Shown here: piece by piece, positions 26,669 through 35,147 of the stretch
Layout: the number at the start of each line of letters is the position of its first letter
Position numbering within the stretch: position 1 is the stretch's first letter
Origin: ZC4RG25 sp023428365
GTDB taxonomy: Bacteria > Pseudomonadota > Alphaproteobacteria > Rhizobiales > Hyphomicrobiaceae
Direction of reading: 5' to 3'
DNA: 64,000 bases
Assembly: GCA_050283925.1 (NCBI GenBank)
Contig: JBNOAI010000011.1
Span: forward strand, 124,001-188,000
Translations under genes and position numbers: made by a program
Notes under the pieces: model-generated
What the model saw: the letters and a program-made list of their open reading frames with translations, nothing else
Database searches by the model: none
What the model was told of the DNA's origin: nothing

Positions 26669-27421
26669 ATGGGGCCGGGAAATACGTCGCAGCAGCATGC
26701 AAATTCCGAGATTCATCTTCTGAATCTCGCCCAGGATCTGGAGCGGGCAGATCATGAGGACGCCGTAGCCGTCGCATTCCAGGAATTCATAGAGAATGCA
26801 GGATTCACGAGTTTTTCCTGCCGACGTTTTCAGCCTGCCGCCCTGGTCGGTCCGGAGAGTATTCTTCTAAGTACAACGCCGCAGACTTGGCGCGACCTCT
26901 ACCAAGAGCGCGGCTGGGGCGTACACGACCCTATCCTTCAAGAACTTCGCGGCCGATGCTGCTCTTTCGTTTGGTCGGAAGTCCTGAGCGGCAACTCACT
27001 TACTGCCCCGCAGCAGGAGCTCATGCGAGAGGCCGTTGCAATAGGGCTCGTCGATGGCTTCGGAATATCAATTCACGAAGCGGGCGGATATGTCGGCACC
27101 GTGAATCTGGCTGCGACATCGGTTAATCTGGACCCTGCGGGACGGGCGACGTTGGCGCTCGCGTCCGTCTACCTTTACCAGCGCCTTTGCGCGTTACACG
27201 CCGCAGCGCAACGTTGTGCCGGCAAACGCCTCAGTCCACGCGAGATCGAGATTCTGCGCTGGATCACGGAAGGGAAGTCAGACTGGCAGATCGGCAGAAT
27301 CCTGGCCATCTCCGATAAAACGGTGAACTATCATATAGAGAACGTGAAACGGAAATTCGGGGTCGCAACGCGGGTTCAGGCCGTCGTCAGCGCGATCCAG
27401 CAAGGATCACTCAGCTACTGA
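26669..27421 (+). CDS. LuxR family regulator with autoinducer-binding domain (LuxR solo)
   Basis: This 250-residue protein starts at the ATG at 26669 after CAGGAGGG. The autoinducer-binding domain (about residues 20-165) keeps all six invariant acyl-homoserine-lactone pocket residues by spacing: W74, Y78, D87, P88, W102 and G130, which match TraR W57, Y61, D70, P71, W85 and G113. The C-terminal LuxR helix-turn-helix runs from about 187 to 245 (RLSPREIEIL and ISDKTVNYHI). It should bind an acyl-HSL or related signal and DNA. No luxI gene lies in the window, so it is an orphan here. Its end overlaps the convergent kdgK by 7 bases. Two dyads lie upstream. Confidence 0.92.
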   Translation: MGPGNTSQQHANSEIHLLNLAQDLERADHEDAVAVAFQEFIENAGFTSFSCRRFQPAALVGPESILLSTTPQTWRDLYQERGWGVHDPILQELRGRCCSFVWSEVLSGNSLTAPQQELMREAVAIGLVDGFGISIHEAGGYVGTVNLAATSVNLDPAGRATLALASVYLYQRLCALHAAAQRCAGKRLSPREIEILRWITEGKSDWQIGRILAISDKTVNYHIENVKRKFGVATRVQAVVSAIQQGSLSY

Positions 27422-28371
27422 CGCCGGCTGGCCTGCCAGTCTCCAATAACGGCCGCCGTCGCCTGCTGGGGCACGATGGCGCCCCGATGCTGGATGACCA
27501 CCGCTGCCAACCTGTGGCCGAAGTGGGCCGCATCCGTCGGGCTGCCACCGGCACTGCGTACGGCGACATAACCGGCATTGAAGGAATCACCAGCCGCAGT
27601 CGTATCGACCGGATCGATCCTTTCCGGACAAGGCACCCAGTTGGCCTCGGCTTCGACATAGGCTCCCTCTGCGCCGGATTTCACAGCGATTTCGGGGACA
27701 CCAAGTTCACCCAGGCGCTTGCAAACAGCCTCAACGTCTTCGTCCCCCCAAAGCGCCTGCTCGTCGTCCAAGGTCGGAAGTGCAACATCCGATAACTGCC
27801 AGAACCGTTCGAACGTCCGCCTCGCGCGATCCAGGTCCCCACCCCAGCCACGCGGGCGATAGTTGCTATCCATGACAACGCGCGCGCCGTTCGACTTTGC
27901 CGATTTCAACGCCTCGGCGAACAGGTCCAACCCCCGCTCTGTATAGAGTGACAACGTCACGCCGGAAAAATAGACCACCGCTGCGTTCTCTATGCCATGG
28001 ACCACGCGTTCGGTGCCGCTGCATTCGAAAACGTCTCGCGCGGCGGCACGATCGCGCCAGTACCAGAACGACCGCTCGCCCTCTTTGCTGATCTCGATCA
28101 GATAGAGACCCGGCATCCGGCCGGTCAGCTTTGTCATCAGATCGGTGCCGACACTCTCCCGCCCCGCGAGGTCGGCTATTCCCTGACTATAGGGATCGTC
28201 TCCCAGCGCCGTAGCATAAGCAACGCTGACGCCCGCCCGAGCGAGATAAACAGCCGTGTTGAACGTATCACCGCCATAGGCCAAGCCGAACCGCCCGTCG
28301 GGTTCGCGGGCGAGTTCCACCATGCATTCTCCGACCGAGACCACCCGGCCACTTTTCCAGGATTGTGTCAT
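27415..28371 (-). CDS. kdgK: 2-dehydro-3-deoxygluconokinase (PfkB family)
   Basis: This 318-residue sugar kinase has the PfkB signature with catalytic Asp in DPVDTTAAGDSFNAGY, and N-terminal SVGECMVELAR and GGDTFNTAVYLAR typical of KdgK. It phosphorylates 2-keto-3-deoxygluconate to KDPG, feeding the Entner-Doudoroff aldolase, which is encoded at 60151. No sugar-acid dehydratase is adjacent. The 185-base divergent gap to ugd should hold its promoter; I cannot place one. Its 3' end overlaps that of the luxR-type gene by 7 bases. Confidence 0.9.
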   Translation of the reverse strand: MTQSWKSGRVVSVGECMVELAREPDGRFGLAYGGDTFNTAVYLARAGVSVAYATALGDDPYSQGIADLAGRESVGTDLMTKLTGRMPGLYLIEISKEGERSFWYWRDRAAARDVFECSGTERVVHGIENAAVVYFSGVTLSLYTERGLDLFAEALKSAKSNGARVVMDSNYRPRGWGGDLDRARRTFERFWQLSDVALPTLDDEQALWGDEDVEAVCKRLGELGVPEIAVKSGAEGAYVEAEANWVPCPERIDPVDTTAAGDSFNAGYVAVRSAGGSPTDAAHFGHRLAAVVIQHRGAIVPQQATAAVIGDWQASRRQ

Positions 28372-28555
28372 TCCGGGGTCAGTGCTGTCATATGTCTGCT
28401 ACACGCTCGAAACTACTTTACTAAAGGATGCTCGGTGTGTTCCGCAATGCGAGAAGGTGCAGCTTGATCGCGGTTCGGATTTAGCCTAGCCGAGAAGAGC
28501 ATCGCTGCTGCCCCACGGCAGCCGGCACGTACCGGATGTCGCCAGGAGGGCAGCC

Positions 28556-29887
28556 GTGAATATTTGCATGATTGGCGCGGGCTATGTTGGTCTGGTCTCG
28601 GCAGCCTGCTTTTCCGAGTTCGGCTGGACAGTTGCGTGCATCGACAAGGATCGCGACCGGGTCGAGAGCCTGAAGCGCGGCGCTGTCCCGATCTACGAGC
28701 CGGGCCTCGATGACCTTCTACATCGCAATCTGGCTGCCGGCCGGCTGACGTTCTCCAACGATCTCGGGCCTGCCGTCGCAGCCGCTGATCTCATCTTCCT
28801 GGCCGTTGGCACTCCAATGCGCCGTGGCGATGGCCATGCCGATCTCAGCTACGTTTTTGCCGCCGTGGCCGAAATCGCGCCGCATCTCAATGGCTTCACC
28901 GTCATCACCACCAAATCGACCGTCCCGGTCGGTACCAGCCGGGAGATATCTCGACGCCTCAAGGAACTGAGACCGGACGCCGATTTCGCCGTCTGTTCGA
29001 ACCCGGAGTTCCTGCGGGAAGGCTCCGCTATCCAGGACTTCACCCACCCAGACCGCGTGCTGGTCGGCTGCGAAGACCCACGCGCAAAAGACGTGATGGA
29101 GCGGCTTTATAAGCCACTCGCTCTTCGCAACGCGCCAATCATGTTCGTACGGCCCGAGTCGGCGGAACTCGCCAAATACGCGGCCAACGCCTTCCTCGCG
29201 CTGAAGATCAGTTTCATCAACGAAATCGCGGATCTGTGCGAGGAGATCGGGGCCGACGTTCAGGAAGTGGCCAGCGCCGTCGGCAAGGATGGGCGCATCG
29301 GTGACAAGTTCCTGCATCCCGGTCCCGGTTATGGCGGCTCCTGCTTCCCCAAAGACGTGTCCGCGTTGGTGCGCAGCGCGCGAGAGGCAAGAGCCCCCCT
29401 GTCGATCATAGAACAAGTGCAGCGGGTCAACGACGAGCGCAAGATCGCCATGGCGAGCCGCATCGAGCGCGCCGCTGGCGGATCAGTGCGCGACAAGGTG
29501 ATCGCGGTGCTCGGTGTCACCTTCAAGCCCAACACCGATGACATGCGCGACGCGCCAAGTCTGGTTCTGATCCCGATGCTGCAGGAGCGAGGCGCAACCG
29601 TTCGCGCCTACGATCCGCAAGGACGCAAGCACGGCGAGAGCTTGCTGCCCGGCGTCGACTGGCGCGAAAGCGCCCTGGAGGCTGCCCAGTCAGCGGACAT
29701 TGCTGTCGTGGTCACGGAATGGAACGAATTCCGGGCACTTGATCTGACGGCCCTGAAGCAGGCCATGCGCGGCTCGGTGTTGGTGGATCTGCGCAACGTG
29801 TACCATCCCCGCGATGCCATCGCGCAAGGCTTTACGTACACCAGCATCGGGCGCGTTGGCGGAAACGAGCCAGCCGACCAGGACTGA
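28556..29887 (+). CDS. ugd: UDP-glucose 6-dehydrogenase
   Basis: This 443-residue enzyme oxidises UDP-glucose to UDP-glucuronate with two NAD. The N-terminal Rossmann motif MIGAGYVGLVSAACF, the catalytic Cys in GGSCFPKDV, the SNPEFLREGSA loop and the GVTFKPNTDDMRDAPS motif are all present, and the length is normal. UDP-glucuronate would serve exopolysaccharide or lipopolysaccharide synthesis. The start codon is GTG at 28556, behind CAGGAGGG. No polysaccharide gene cluster is directly adjacent. Confidence 0.95.
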   Translation: MNICMIGAGYVGLVSAACFSEFGWTVACIDKDRDRVESLKRGAVPIYEPGLDDLLHRNLAAGRLTFSNDLGPAVAAADLIFLAVGTPMRRGDGHADLSYVFAAVAEIAPHLNGFTVITTKSTVPVGTSREISRRLKELRPDADFAVCSNPEFLREGSAIQDFTHPDRVLVGCEDPRAKDVMERLYKPLALRNAPIMFVRPESAELAKYAANAFLALKISFINEIADLCEEIGADVQEVASAVGKDGRIGDKFLHPGPGYGGSCFPKDVSALVRSAREARAPLSIIEQVQRVNDERKIAMASRIERAAGGSVRDKVIAVLGVTFKPNTDDMRDAPSLVLIPMLQERGATVRAYDPQGRKHGESLLPGVDWRESALEAAQSADIAVVVTEWNEFRALDLTALKQAMRGSVLVDLRNVYHPRDAIAQGFTYTSIGRVGGNEPADQD

Positions 29888-29890
29888 CGT

Positions 29891-30811
29891 TTAGTTGCGC
29901 GCGGCGATCTCGTCGAAGATGGTCTGCGTCCAACGCTTCCTGCGCGGAGCGCTGCGTTCATTCTGAGCGTTGCGCGGTCTTGCTTCGGCCCGCGGCCGCG
30001 CATCCGCGATCGGCGGTGGTGCGGCGAGGCTACCCTCGCGCGTCACAGGCACTGGCGGAGCCGCCTCAACCGGTCCACCTACGGACATGCGGCCAGGCAG
30101 AGGTTCAACAGTTGCCGTCCGGGTCATCTCCCCGACAACAGGCGGCTGCACCATGACGCTCCACGCCCGTGACATGCCGGGACGCTCTTCAGCCGATGCG
30201 GATTGCAAGCGGCCCGAGGCGCGATCCTGAGCGACAACGGTGGTCGGCACGCAGCGGCCATCACCCGTAAACATTTCATCCGACCGGCAGGTCGCCGAGC
30301 AAGCCTGTCCATCGAACCTGCGGATCATCGTCAACATGATGGCGTCAGGTGCATCGACCGGGAGGCTTGCGTTGACGCGGCTGGTGAAGCCGCTCATGGC
30401 GCGCTTCGAGCCGCTCCCCCAGTCGCCGTCGATCTCGCCGTAGTAGCATCCGACCCTGCGCAGCTCGGTTTGCAGCTCGCGAGCGAGCTCATAGCGGTTA
30501 GTTGGAATGGACTGTTCGGGCTGCTCGCTGACAACGCCCTGCCGGCCGATGAAAATCTCCTGGCGATCCCACGGCGCCGCAGCCACATGGATGAACGGCT
30601 GCTGGTTGCTGCCAGCAACGACAGCCCGTCGGACAGCGGTCCGATCGCCACCTGCCGCTCGCGCCTTATTGGGTGCAACCGCAGGTGCTTGTGCTGCCTG
30701 TATATTCTGGAAGGCCTCTTCCAGGCCGACGCTGCCTGCCGGCACCCGCATGTTGACGGCCGCAAGTCCCAATCCGGCCAAGAGAAGCACAATGCCGAAC
30801 CACATACGCAT
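29891..30811 (-). CDS. Membrane-anchored protein with peptidoglycan-binding-like domain
   Basis: 306 residues from the ATG at 30811, behind GGGGAG; the open frame continues to 30913 without a good site. An N-terminal hydrophobic segment (MWFGIVLLLAGLGLAAV) acts as anchor or signal. At about residues 110-165 a PG_binding_1-like unit appears (LARELQTELRRVGCYYGEID and WGSGSKRAMSGF), followed by a Cys-bearing strand (CSATCRSDEMFTGDGRC). The C-terminal 100 residues are Pro/Ala/Arg-rich and probably disordered. It probably sits in the periplasm and contacts the cell wall. The enzymatic role is not known. Confidence 0.75.
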   Translation of the reverse strand: MRMWFGIVLLLAGLGLAAVNMRVPAGSVGLEEAFQNIQAAQAPAVAPNKARAAGGDRTAVRRAVVAGSNQQPFIHVAAAPWDRQEIFIGRQGVVSEQPEQSIPTNRYELARELQTELRRVGCYYGEIDGDWGSGSKRAMSGFTSRVNASLPVDAPDAIMLTMIRRFDGQACSATCRSDEMFTGDGRCVPTTVVAQDRASGRLQSASAEERPGMSRAWSVMVQPPVVGEMTRTATVEPLPGRMSVGGPVEAAPPVPVTREGSLAAPPPIADARPRAEARPRNAQNERSAPRRKRWTQTIFDEIAARN

Positions 30812-31583
30812 GACCGCTCCCCCGACGCTCAGGCGCCTATGCGGAACCCACTCCAGACCTGCAGACATATAAACCCAAACTCTCTGCGCGAGTAGACAGA
30901 TACGGTAAGACAACCAAAGGAGGAAAGAGCAGTTCCCTCGATGTCACAGCCTTTTTATCCGTGGGCATCATCACCGCTGGCTTGCCGCCTAGCGCACAAG
31001 CTCTCGCGCTTCTTGATCCGACCACGGGGTAACGGGGTCGCCTACACCAACATGTAGTAGAGATCGTGACACGCGCCACCTACGCCTTGTGGATGATTCT
31101 AAAAATCTTCCGACCAGCGGTGGACAAGTCTAGGGCAAGCTGGGGAAAAGTTGGGGCGAACCAAGCGTGGCCAATATGACAACCCGCTGATCTGTCTCGC
31201 CCTCGGTGACTTGTAAGCACCCTTAACAATTTAACAAATCATTGGCGAATCGCGTAGTTTGCGGCCGTGAGGGGGCAGATGTAGGTGTTTTCGTGTCGAT
31301 TTTGCTCCGACCGTTTGAATGTGGATAGGTGGTATCGAGCGGCGATAGCCACCTGTTGAGAACTCAGACGGTCTCGTGTTCCAGCCCTAGTTTGGTAGGT
31401 GCATCCTGTTTGCTGACGGTTGCGATGCAACCGACGCTCAACAGCAAGCAACCCGCATCACCGTAGTGATGGCTCCGCGTCGATGGGAGCCTGCAAGGGG
31501 CGGAAGACAGCAACTCCTCATACTGGCGGAGCGCTAGCAGAGTGCGCGTAGGGGCTCCGGAATACCTTCTGAGAGGGCAATCT
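30812..31583. other. Long non-coding stretch upstream of the membrane/primase-C gene
   Basis: About 770 bases with no supported gene. The left part should hold the promoter of the - strand wall-binding protein. The middle (31085-31240) is AT-richer with a Gly/Lys-poor composition and no clear element. The right part carries three stem-loops (31416-31491) within 170 bases of the next start. A single DnaA-box-like TGTGGATGA at 31089 is not enough to suggest an origin. Confidence 0.55.
31416..31491 (+). promoter_or_regulatory. Three consecutive stem-loops in the 5' leader
   Basis: CGGTTGC-GAT-GCAACCG (31416-31432), CATCAC-CGTA-GTGATG (31456-31471) and GGCTCC-N9-GGAGCC (31471-31491) are perfect hairpins. 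They end about 90 bases before the ATG at 31584 and could form a structured leader RNA or a protein-binding region. Confidence 0.45.
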
Positions 31584-32801
31584 ATGAGACATGCTCTGGG
31601 CGTATTAGGCGTTTTAGCGGCCGGCGTGCTTTTAGCCGTGTCGGCTGCCATGAACTGGCGTTTTGGGTACAGTTTAGGAAAGACCGAGTTTGATGGGCTG
31701 ATTTACGGATCAGCCAGCGCGGCGGCGGACTGCCTCAAGGCACTCGTACCGTTCTTCTTCTTTGCCGCGTGGCGAAACAAGATGTGGTCCCAAGCGGCCG
31801 CATCTGCCGTCGTTTGGGTAGTCGTTACCGCCTACTCGCTGACGTCGGCACTCGGTCATGCTGCGCTGAACCGGATGGATACCACCGGCCAGCGTGCGAT
31901 CGAAGCTCAGTCCTATCAGGATCTGCGCGCCGATCTGAAGCGGGCTCAGGATCAATTGAGCTGGGTTCCGCAACACCGTCCAGCCGCGACTGTTCAGGGT
32001 GATATCGATACCCTGAAGACCAAGCGGGAATGGACGTTCACCAAGAGCTGCAGCGCTGTCACCGGCCCGCAAGGCCGCCAGTTCTGTCAGGACTACAATA
32101 CGTTGACGTCTGAGTTGGCTTCTGCCGAGCAGGCAGGCAGCCTCGAAACTCGAATTGCGGAGGTGCAGTCTAAGCTTAATGAGTTCAATGCCGGCGCGGT
32201 GATGGCGGAAGCCGATCCGCAGGCAGCAGTACTCACGAAACTGGCCGGCGTATTCGTGCCGTCCATGACCGTGGAAGATATGCAGACCGTTCTGACCATC
32301 TTCATTGCTCTATTGCTCGAAGTTGGTTCCGGTTTCGGAATGTATATCGCGTTCAGCCAGTGGCGCCTCTATGACCGCGCCGCTCCAGAAGCTCCTGCAA
32401 TGGCCACCTTGGCCACGGCAGTTGCGGTGGCTGAACCCAAGGCGTTCCCGGTGGTCGGCAAGAAGCGGACCAGCGCGAACGACAACAAGACTGCAACGAC
32501 GCCCGCAGCCAAGTTGGTTGCGCCTGAAACAGACGTTGAGCGTTTCCATAAGGAGAGAATAGACGTCAAGGAAGGATCAAGCGTTACATCTACTGAGCTT
32601 TACGAAGACTACTGCACGTGGTGTGAGGAACGTGAAAAAGAGCCTCTGGCTCTCCCCACCTTCTGCCGTGACTTTGGAGAACTCGGTGTGGTCAAAGCAA
32701 AGATCGCCGGCCGCGTCCGGCATATCGGTATCGCTTTGAAGTCCAGCCTTGACTCTGAGGAGGATAAGAAGCTGCCGGCCTTAGCAACGCAGGCAGCGTG
32801 A
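31584..32801 (+). CDS. Membrane protein with coiled-coil middle and primase-C-like C-terminal domain
   Basis: 405 residues from the ATG at 31584. Three N-terminal membrane helices (about residues 5-23, 50-62 and 72-90) are followed by a soluble, helical, two-Cys region (100-210), a fourth helix at 235-256, and a linker. The last 60 residues (TSTELYEDYCTWCEEREKE, then LPTFCRDFGELGV) look like the winged-helix tail of phage/plasmid D5-type primases. A DNA-binding-like domain tethered to a membrane protein is unusual. Four TTA Leu codons occur in the first 33 codons, unlike its neighbours, which suggests horizontal transfer. It stands alone between long non-coding flanks. Function unknown. Confidence 0.78.
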   Translation: MRHALGVLGVLAAGVLLAVSAAMNWRFGYSLGKTEFDGLIYGSASAAADCLKALVPFFFFAAWRNKMWSQAAASAVVWVVVTAYSLTSALGHAALNRMDTTGQRAIEAQSYQDLRADLKRAQDQLSWVPQHRPAATVQGDIDTLKTKREWTFTKSCSAVTGPQGRQFCQDYNTLTSELASAEQAGSLETRIAEVQSKLNEFNAGAVMAEADPQAAVLTKLAGVFVPSMTVEDMQTVLTIFIALLLEVGSGFGMYIAFSQWRLYDRAAPEAPAMATLATAVAVAEPKAFPVVGKKRTSANDNKTATTPAAKLVAPETDVERFHKERIDVKEGSSVTSTELYEDYCTWCEEREKEPLALPTFCRDFGELGVVKAKIAGRVRHIGIALKSSLDSEEDKKLPALATQAA

Positions 32802-32804
32802 GGG

Positions 32805-32927
32805 TTTGGCGCCTTAAGCCCAGAGCGCCAAAGCGGAGGTGGGCACCGTGAGAACGGTGCCCTCTCCCAGCCTCCGGGAAGGGCGAATAACCTGAACGTG
32901 AAAGGGTCGCTTCGGCGGCCCTTTTTA
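32805..32927 (+). ncRNA. Strongly structured RNA element with intrinsic terminator (sRNA candidate or 3' UTR)
   Basis: Starting 4 bases after the preceding stop, this stretch shows an 8-bp stem (32805-32812 with 32825-32832), a perfect 9-bp hairpin closed by a GAGA tetraloop (32841-32862), an outer CGGAGG/CCTCCG helix enclosing it (32834-32839 with 32871-32876), and then a UUCG terminator. This much base pairing in 120 bases is uncommon for a plain 3' UTR. Homology to a known RNA family cannot be judged here. Confidence 0.5.
32901..32927 (+). terminator. Intrinsic terminator with UUCG loop
   Basis: GGGTCGC-TTCG-GCGGCCC (one G-U pair) is preceded by AAA and followed by TTTTTATTT: a canonical Rho-independent terminator about 100 bases after the membrane/primase-C gene. 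Confidence 0.9.
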
Positions 32928-32938
32928 TTTGTCGAGAG

Positions 32939-32961
32939 GCGGGCTGATTGCCCGTTTTTTT
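32939..32961 (+). terminator. Second intrinsic terminator in tandem
   Basis: CGGGC-TGATT-GCCCG followed by seven T residues, just 12 bases beyond the first terminator, on the same strand. The pair gives strong insulation of this block. Confidence 0.85.
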
Positions 32962-33381
32962 ATCTGGCGAGCATCTGGTCGAGCGCTTGTAGCTGGAGAC
33001 GGCTCATTGCCGTCACGGCGCGCCTCAACGGCGCTATAGCTGCAGGGCTTGGGGCTACAGTTGATGACCCAGACTCCCTGCCTCCTCTATCTCGGCTGTG
33101 CGCGCTGTTGCCCTCCAGCTGGATGACACTTCGGACGAGATGGCTAGAAAGCGGTGCCGAACCGCGTGAACATTCTCCGAGTTAGAAACCAGAAACCGTC
33201 ATTTCCGCGAAGGCGGAAATCCAGGTCTCGTGCGCATCGCGCGCTGTCATCCCCGAGGAGACGCATCTGGATGCCCGCCTGCGCGGGCATGACGGTGAAC
33301 GGAATTGAAATGAAGCCAGTTGGTTGCACACAACCGCCCCGTTGGCTCGTTCCGTGGTAACAGAGAACCGCCAGCGTTCGC
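32962..33381. other. Non-coding stretch with REP pair
   Basis: After the two terminators there is no supported gene until the convergent hypothetical protein ending at 33382. The only structure I see is the inverted REP-like pair at 33196-33295. Confidence 0.5.
33196..33295. repeat. Inverted pair of REP-like palindromes
   Basis: A left unit GTCATTTCCGCGAAGGCGGA followed by AATCCAGG (33198-33225) and a right unit in opposite orientation (CTGGATGCCCGCCTGCGCGG, then GCATGACGG, 33267-33295) match the widespread intergenic GTCATTCCCGCG...GCGGGAATCCAG repeat. Each unit is itself a small palindrome, and the two together form a BIME-like structure of 100 bases. No transposase is nearby. Confidence 0.8.
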
Positions 33382-34137
33382 TTAAGCCGTCTTACGCAGC
33401 CGCTCAGGTCGCCAGGAGGCGGGCGCCAGACAGATGAAGCCGGAGGCTGACGGCGCAGCAGCCGCATTGATCCGTGTCGGGTCGACGCTCCAGCGGCTCG
33501 CGAGCCGCATGACGTGCTCCTCCGTCGGATAGAGAATCAACTCGCCGCCCGCATCCCCCGACCGCTCGCGGACACCACGCAGTTCGAACATCTTGAGACC
33601 AAGGCTCTTCTCGTCCTTGGTCGGCTTGCCCCTGTTCCAGATGATCCCCTCGTCGCCGATGGCAAAGGCGCGCACAAGTTTGCCGTCCGTGACCTTCGAC
33701 CACGCGAAGAAATCGATCAGCGGGAAGCTGAAAAAATATTGGACGTCAATAAATTGTCGGCCGAGGTGCATCAGCGTCGGCGTGCACTTGTCGACGAAAT
33801 TACGCCCGACCGGATACGGCAGCGACAGCCCGACAACAAACGTCCAGCCGTTGACCGGCGGCGAGACGAAGATCCGCGTCTCCCCCAGTTCGTCATCATA
33901 GATGGTGCCGATTCCGGTGCGCCAATTGCACGGCTGCGGATCGATCAGACCGAGTTGTTCGACAACGCGATTGGTGTCGCGGGTACGAATGGCGAGCCAC
34001 GCCATCTTGTAGCCAAAAGCAGCCGGCCGATCAGGCGTTGTATCAAATACCACGCGCGTTTCACCCATACGCGGGGCAAGCGCGAGCGCCGCAACCGCGA
34101 TGGTCGAGATCAGCAGGATGGCGACAGTGATGACCAA
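33382..34137 (-). CDS. Hypothetical membrane-anchored protein
   Basis: 251 residues with one N-terminal membrane helix (VITVAILLISTIAVAALALAP). The rest is a soluble alpha/beta region with recognisable family-like segments such as NRVVEQLGLIDPQPCNW, RIFVSPPVNGWTFVVGLSLP and FFSFPLIDFFAWSKVTDGKL. I have no characterised match. It lies downstream of the TorF-like porin on the same strand, with the porin's terminator between them, so it is probably a separate unit. Confidence 0.72.
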   Translation of the reverse strand: MVITVAILLISTIAVAALALAPRMGETRVVFDTTPDRPAAFGYKMAWLAIRTRDTNRVVEQLGLIDPQPCNWRTGIGTIYDDELGETRIFVSPPVNGWTFVVGLSLPYPVGRNFVDKCTPTLMHLGRQFIDVQYFFSFPLIDFFAWSKVTDGKLVRAFAIGDEGIIWNRGKPTKDEKSLGLKMFELRGVRERSGDAGGELILYPTEEHVMRLASRWSVDPTRINAAAAPSASGFICLAPASWRPERLRKTA

Positions 34138-34254
34138 GAGTCCGCCCCCCTCTCCGGCTTCGCACCTTCACATTTAGGGCCGTGCTCACGCGTGGGGCAA
34201 GCTGGGGTCAGTGCGCGCTTGGGGAAAACTCACTTTTGGGCGGACGCCTGTGCT

Positions 34255-34292
34255 GCTCAAAAGAAAGCCGAGGCCACTGAAGGCCTCGGCTC
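34255..34292 (-). terminator. Strong terminator of the TorF-like porin gene
   Basis: On the - strand AGCCGAGGCC and GGCCTCGGCT form a perfect 10-bp stem with loop TTCAGT, followed by TTCTTTT. It lies 46 bases beyond the porin stop. Confidence 0.92.
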
Positions 34293-34337
34293 CGGAAACA
34301 GACACTCCGGGGGACTGTGTGAAGTGTTCTGTTGTGC

Positions 34338-35147
34338 TCAGTAGGTGAACTTCGCGGAGAATACGAACCTCTCGTCGCACAGCTTGGTGTCGGCGCACAT
34401 GCCACCAGCTGCGGTCCCGATATCCGTATCCCAGTAGCGGAAATCGAAGGTCATCTTGTCGACGGCAAGCGCCAGGCCGACGTTCCAGTAGAAGTAATCC
34501 TTGTCGCCGAAACCGTCGATGTCGAGATCGCCACGATCACCGACCTGATAGCCGAGCGTACCGCCGAGCGTGGGCGTGAAGATGCCGATCTGACGGAATG
34601 TGTATCCAGCGGTACCTTCGAACGTCCAGACCTCGCCGGTCTCACCCGTGTACTCGGGCGAGTAGTAGATCATGCCGCCGATGGACATGTTCTCGAAGAT
34701 CGCGCCGCTCGCGCCAGCCTTGAGTTCGACCATGTTGAGCTCAGCGCCGCTGTCCTTTGCGCCAGGATAGGAATAATAGATCACGCCGAGATCGAACGTG
34801 ACGCCGCGCCACTCCGGCTTGAAGCCCGCATAGAAATCAACTTCGACGTCCGCAGCCGAGTCAGACCGATCCGGAGCGAACTTAACAACCGACGCCCAGG
34901 TGCCGATGTAGAAGCTGCCGTAGGTGACATCGAAACCACCCTGGACGGCCGGATCTTCCCAGGTCTGGGAGATGCCGCGATAAACGTAGTCGGTGGTGCC
35001 ACCGATGTTGAACGACCAAGCCAACTCACGGCCAGCCGGAGCTGGCTCGTCCTTGATGCTGCCGCCTGCAACTGCCGATGTGGCCAATCCAGCCGCCAGC
35101 GTTCCGGCCACGCCCATGGCGAGGCCAAGTTTTCGTAAACCGATCAT
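34338..35147 (-). CDS. TorF family putative porin
   Basis: This 269-residue outer-membrane protein starts at the ATG at 35147, behind GGGGGAAGA. A signal peptide runs to about residue 28 (GTLAAGLATSAVAGG). The mature part is beta-rich with alternating aromatic strands (WSFNIGGTTDYVYRGISQT, GFDVTYGSFYIGTW, DVEVDFYAGFKPEWRG) and ends in FSAKFTY, a C-terminal aromatic as expected for barrel insertion. The WSFNxGxTTDYVYRGxSQT motif is typical of TIGR02001/TorF-like proteins. Substrate unknown. A strong terminator follows. Confidence 0.85.
   Translation of the reverse strand: MIGLRKLGLAMGVAGTLAAGLATSAVAGGSIKDEPAPAGRELAWSFNIGGTTDYVYRGISQTWEDPAVQGGFDVTYGSFYIGTWASVVKFAPDRSDSAADVEVDFYAGFKPEWRGVTFDLGVIYYSYPGAKDSGAELNMVELKAGASGAIFENMSIGGMIYYSPEYTGETGEVWTFEGTAGYTFRQIGIFTPTLGGTLGYQVGDRGDLDIDGFGDKDYFYWNVGLALAVDKMTFDFRYWDTDIGTAAGGMCADTKLCDERFVFSAKFTY

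Noticed and set aside
31085..31100. DnaA-box-like TGTGGATGA as sign of a replication origin
   Set aside because: A single imperfect box, with no cluster, no AT-rich unwinding element and no replication gene nearby.
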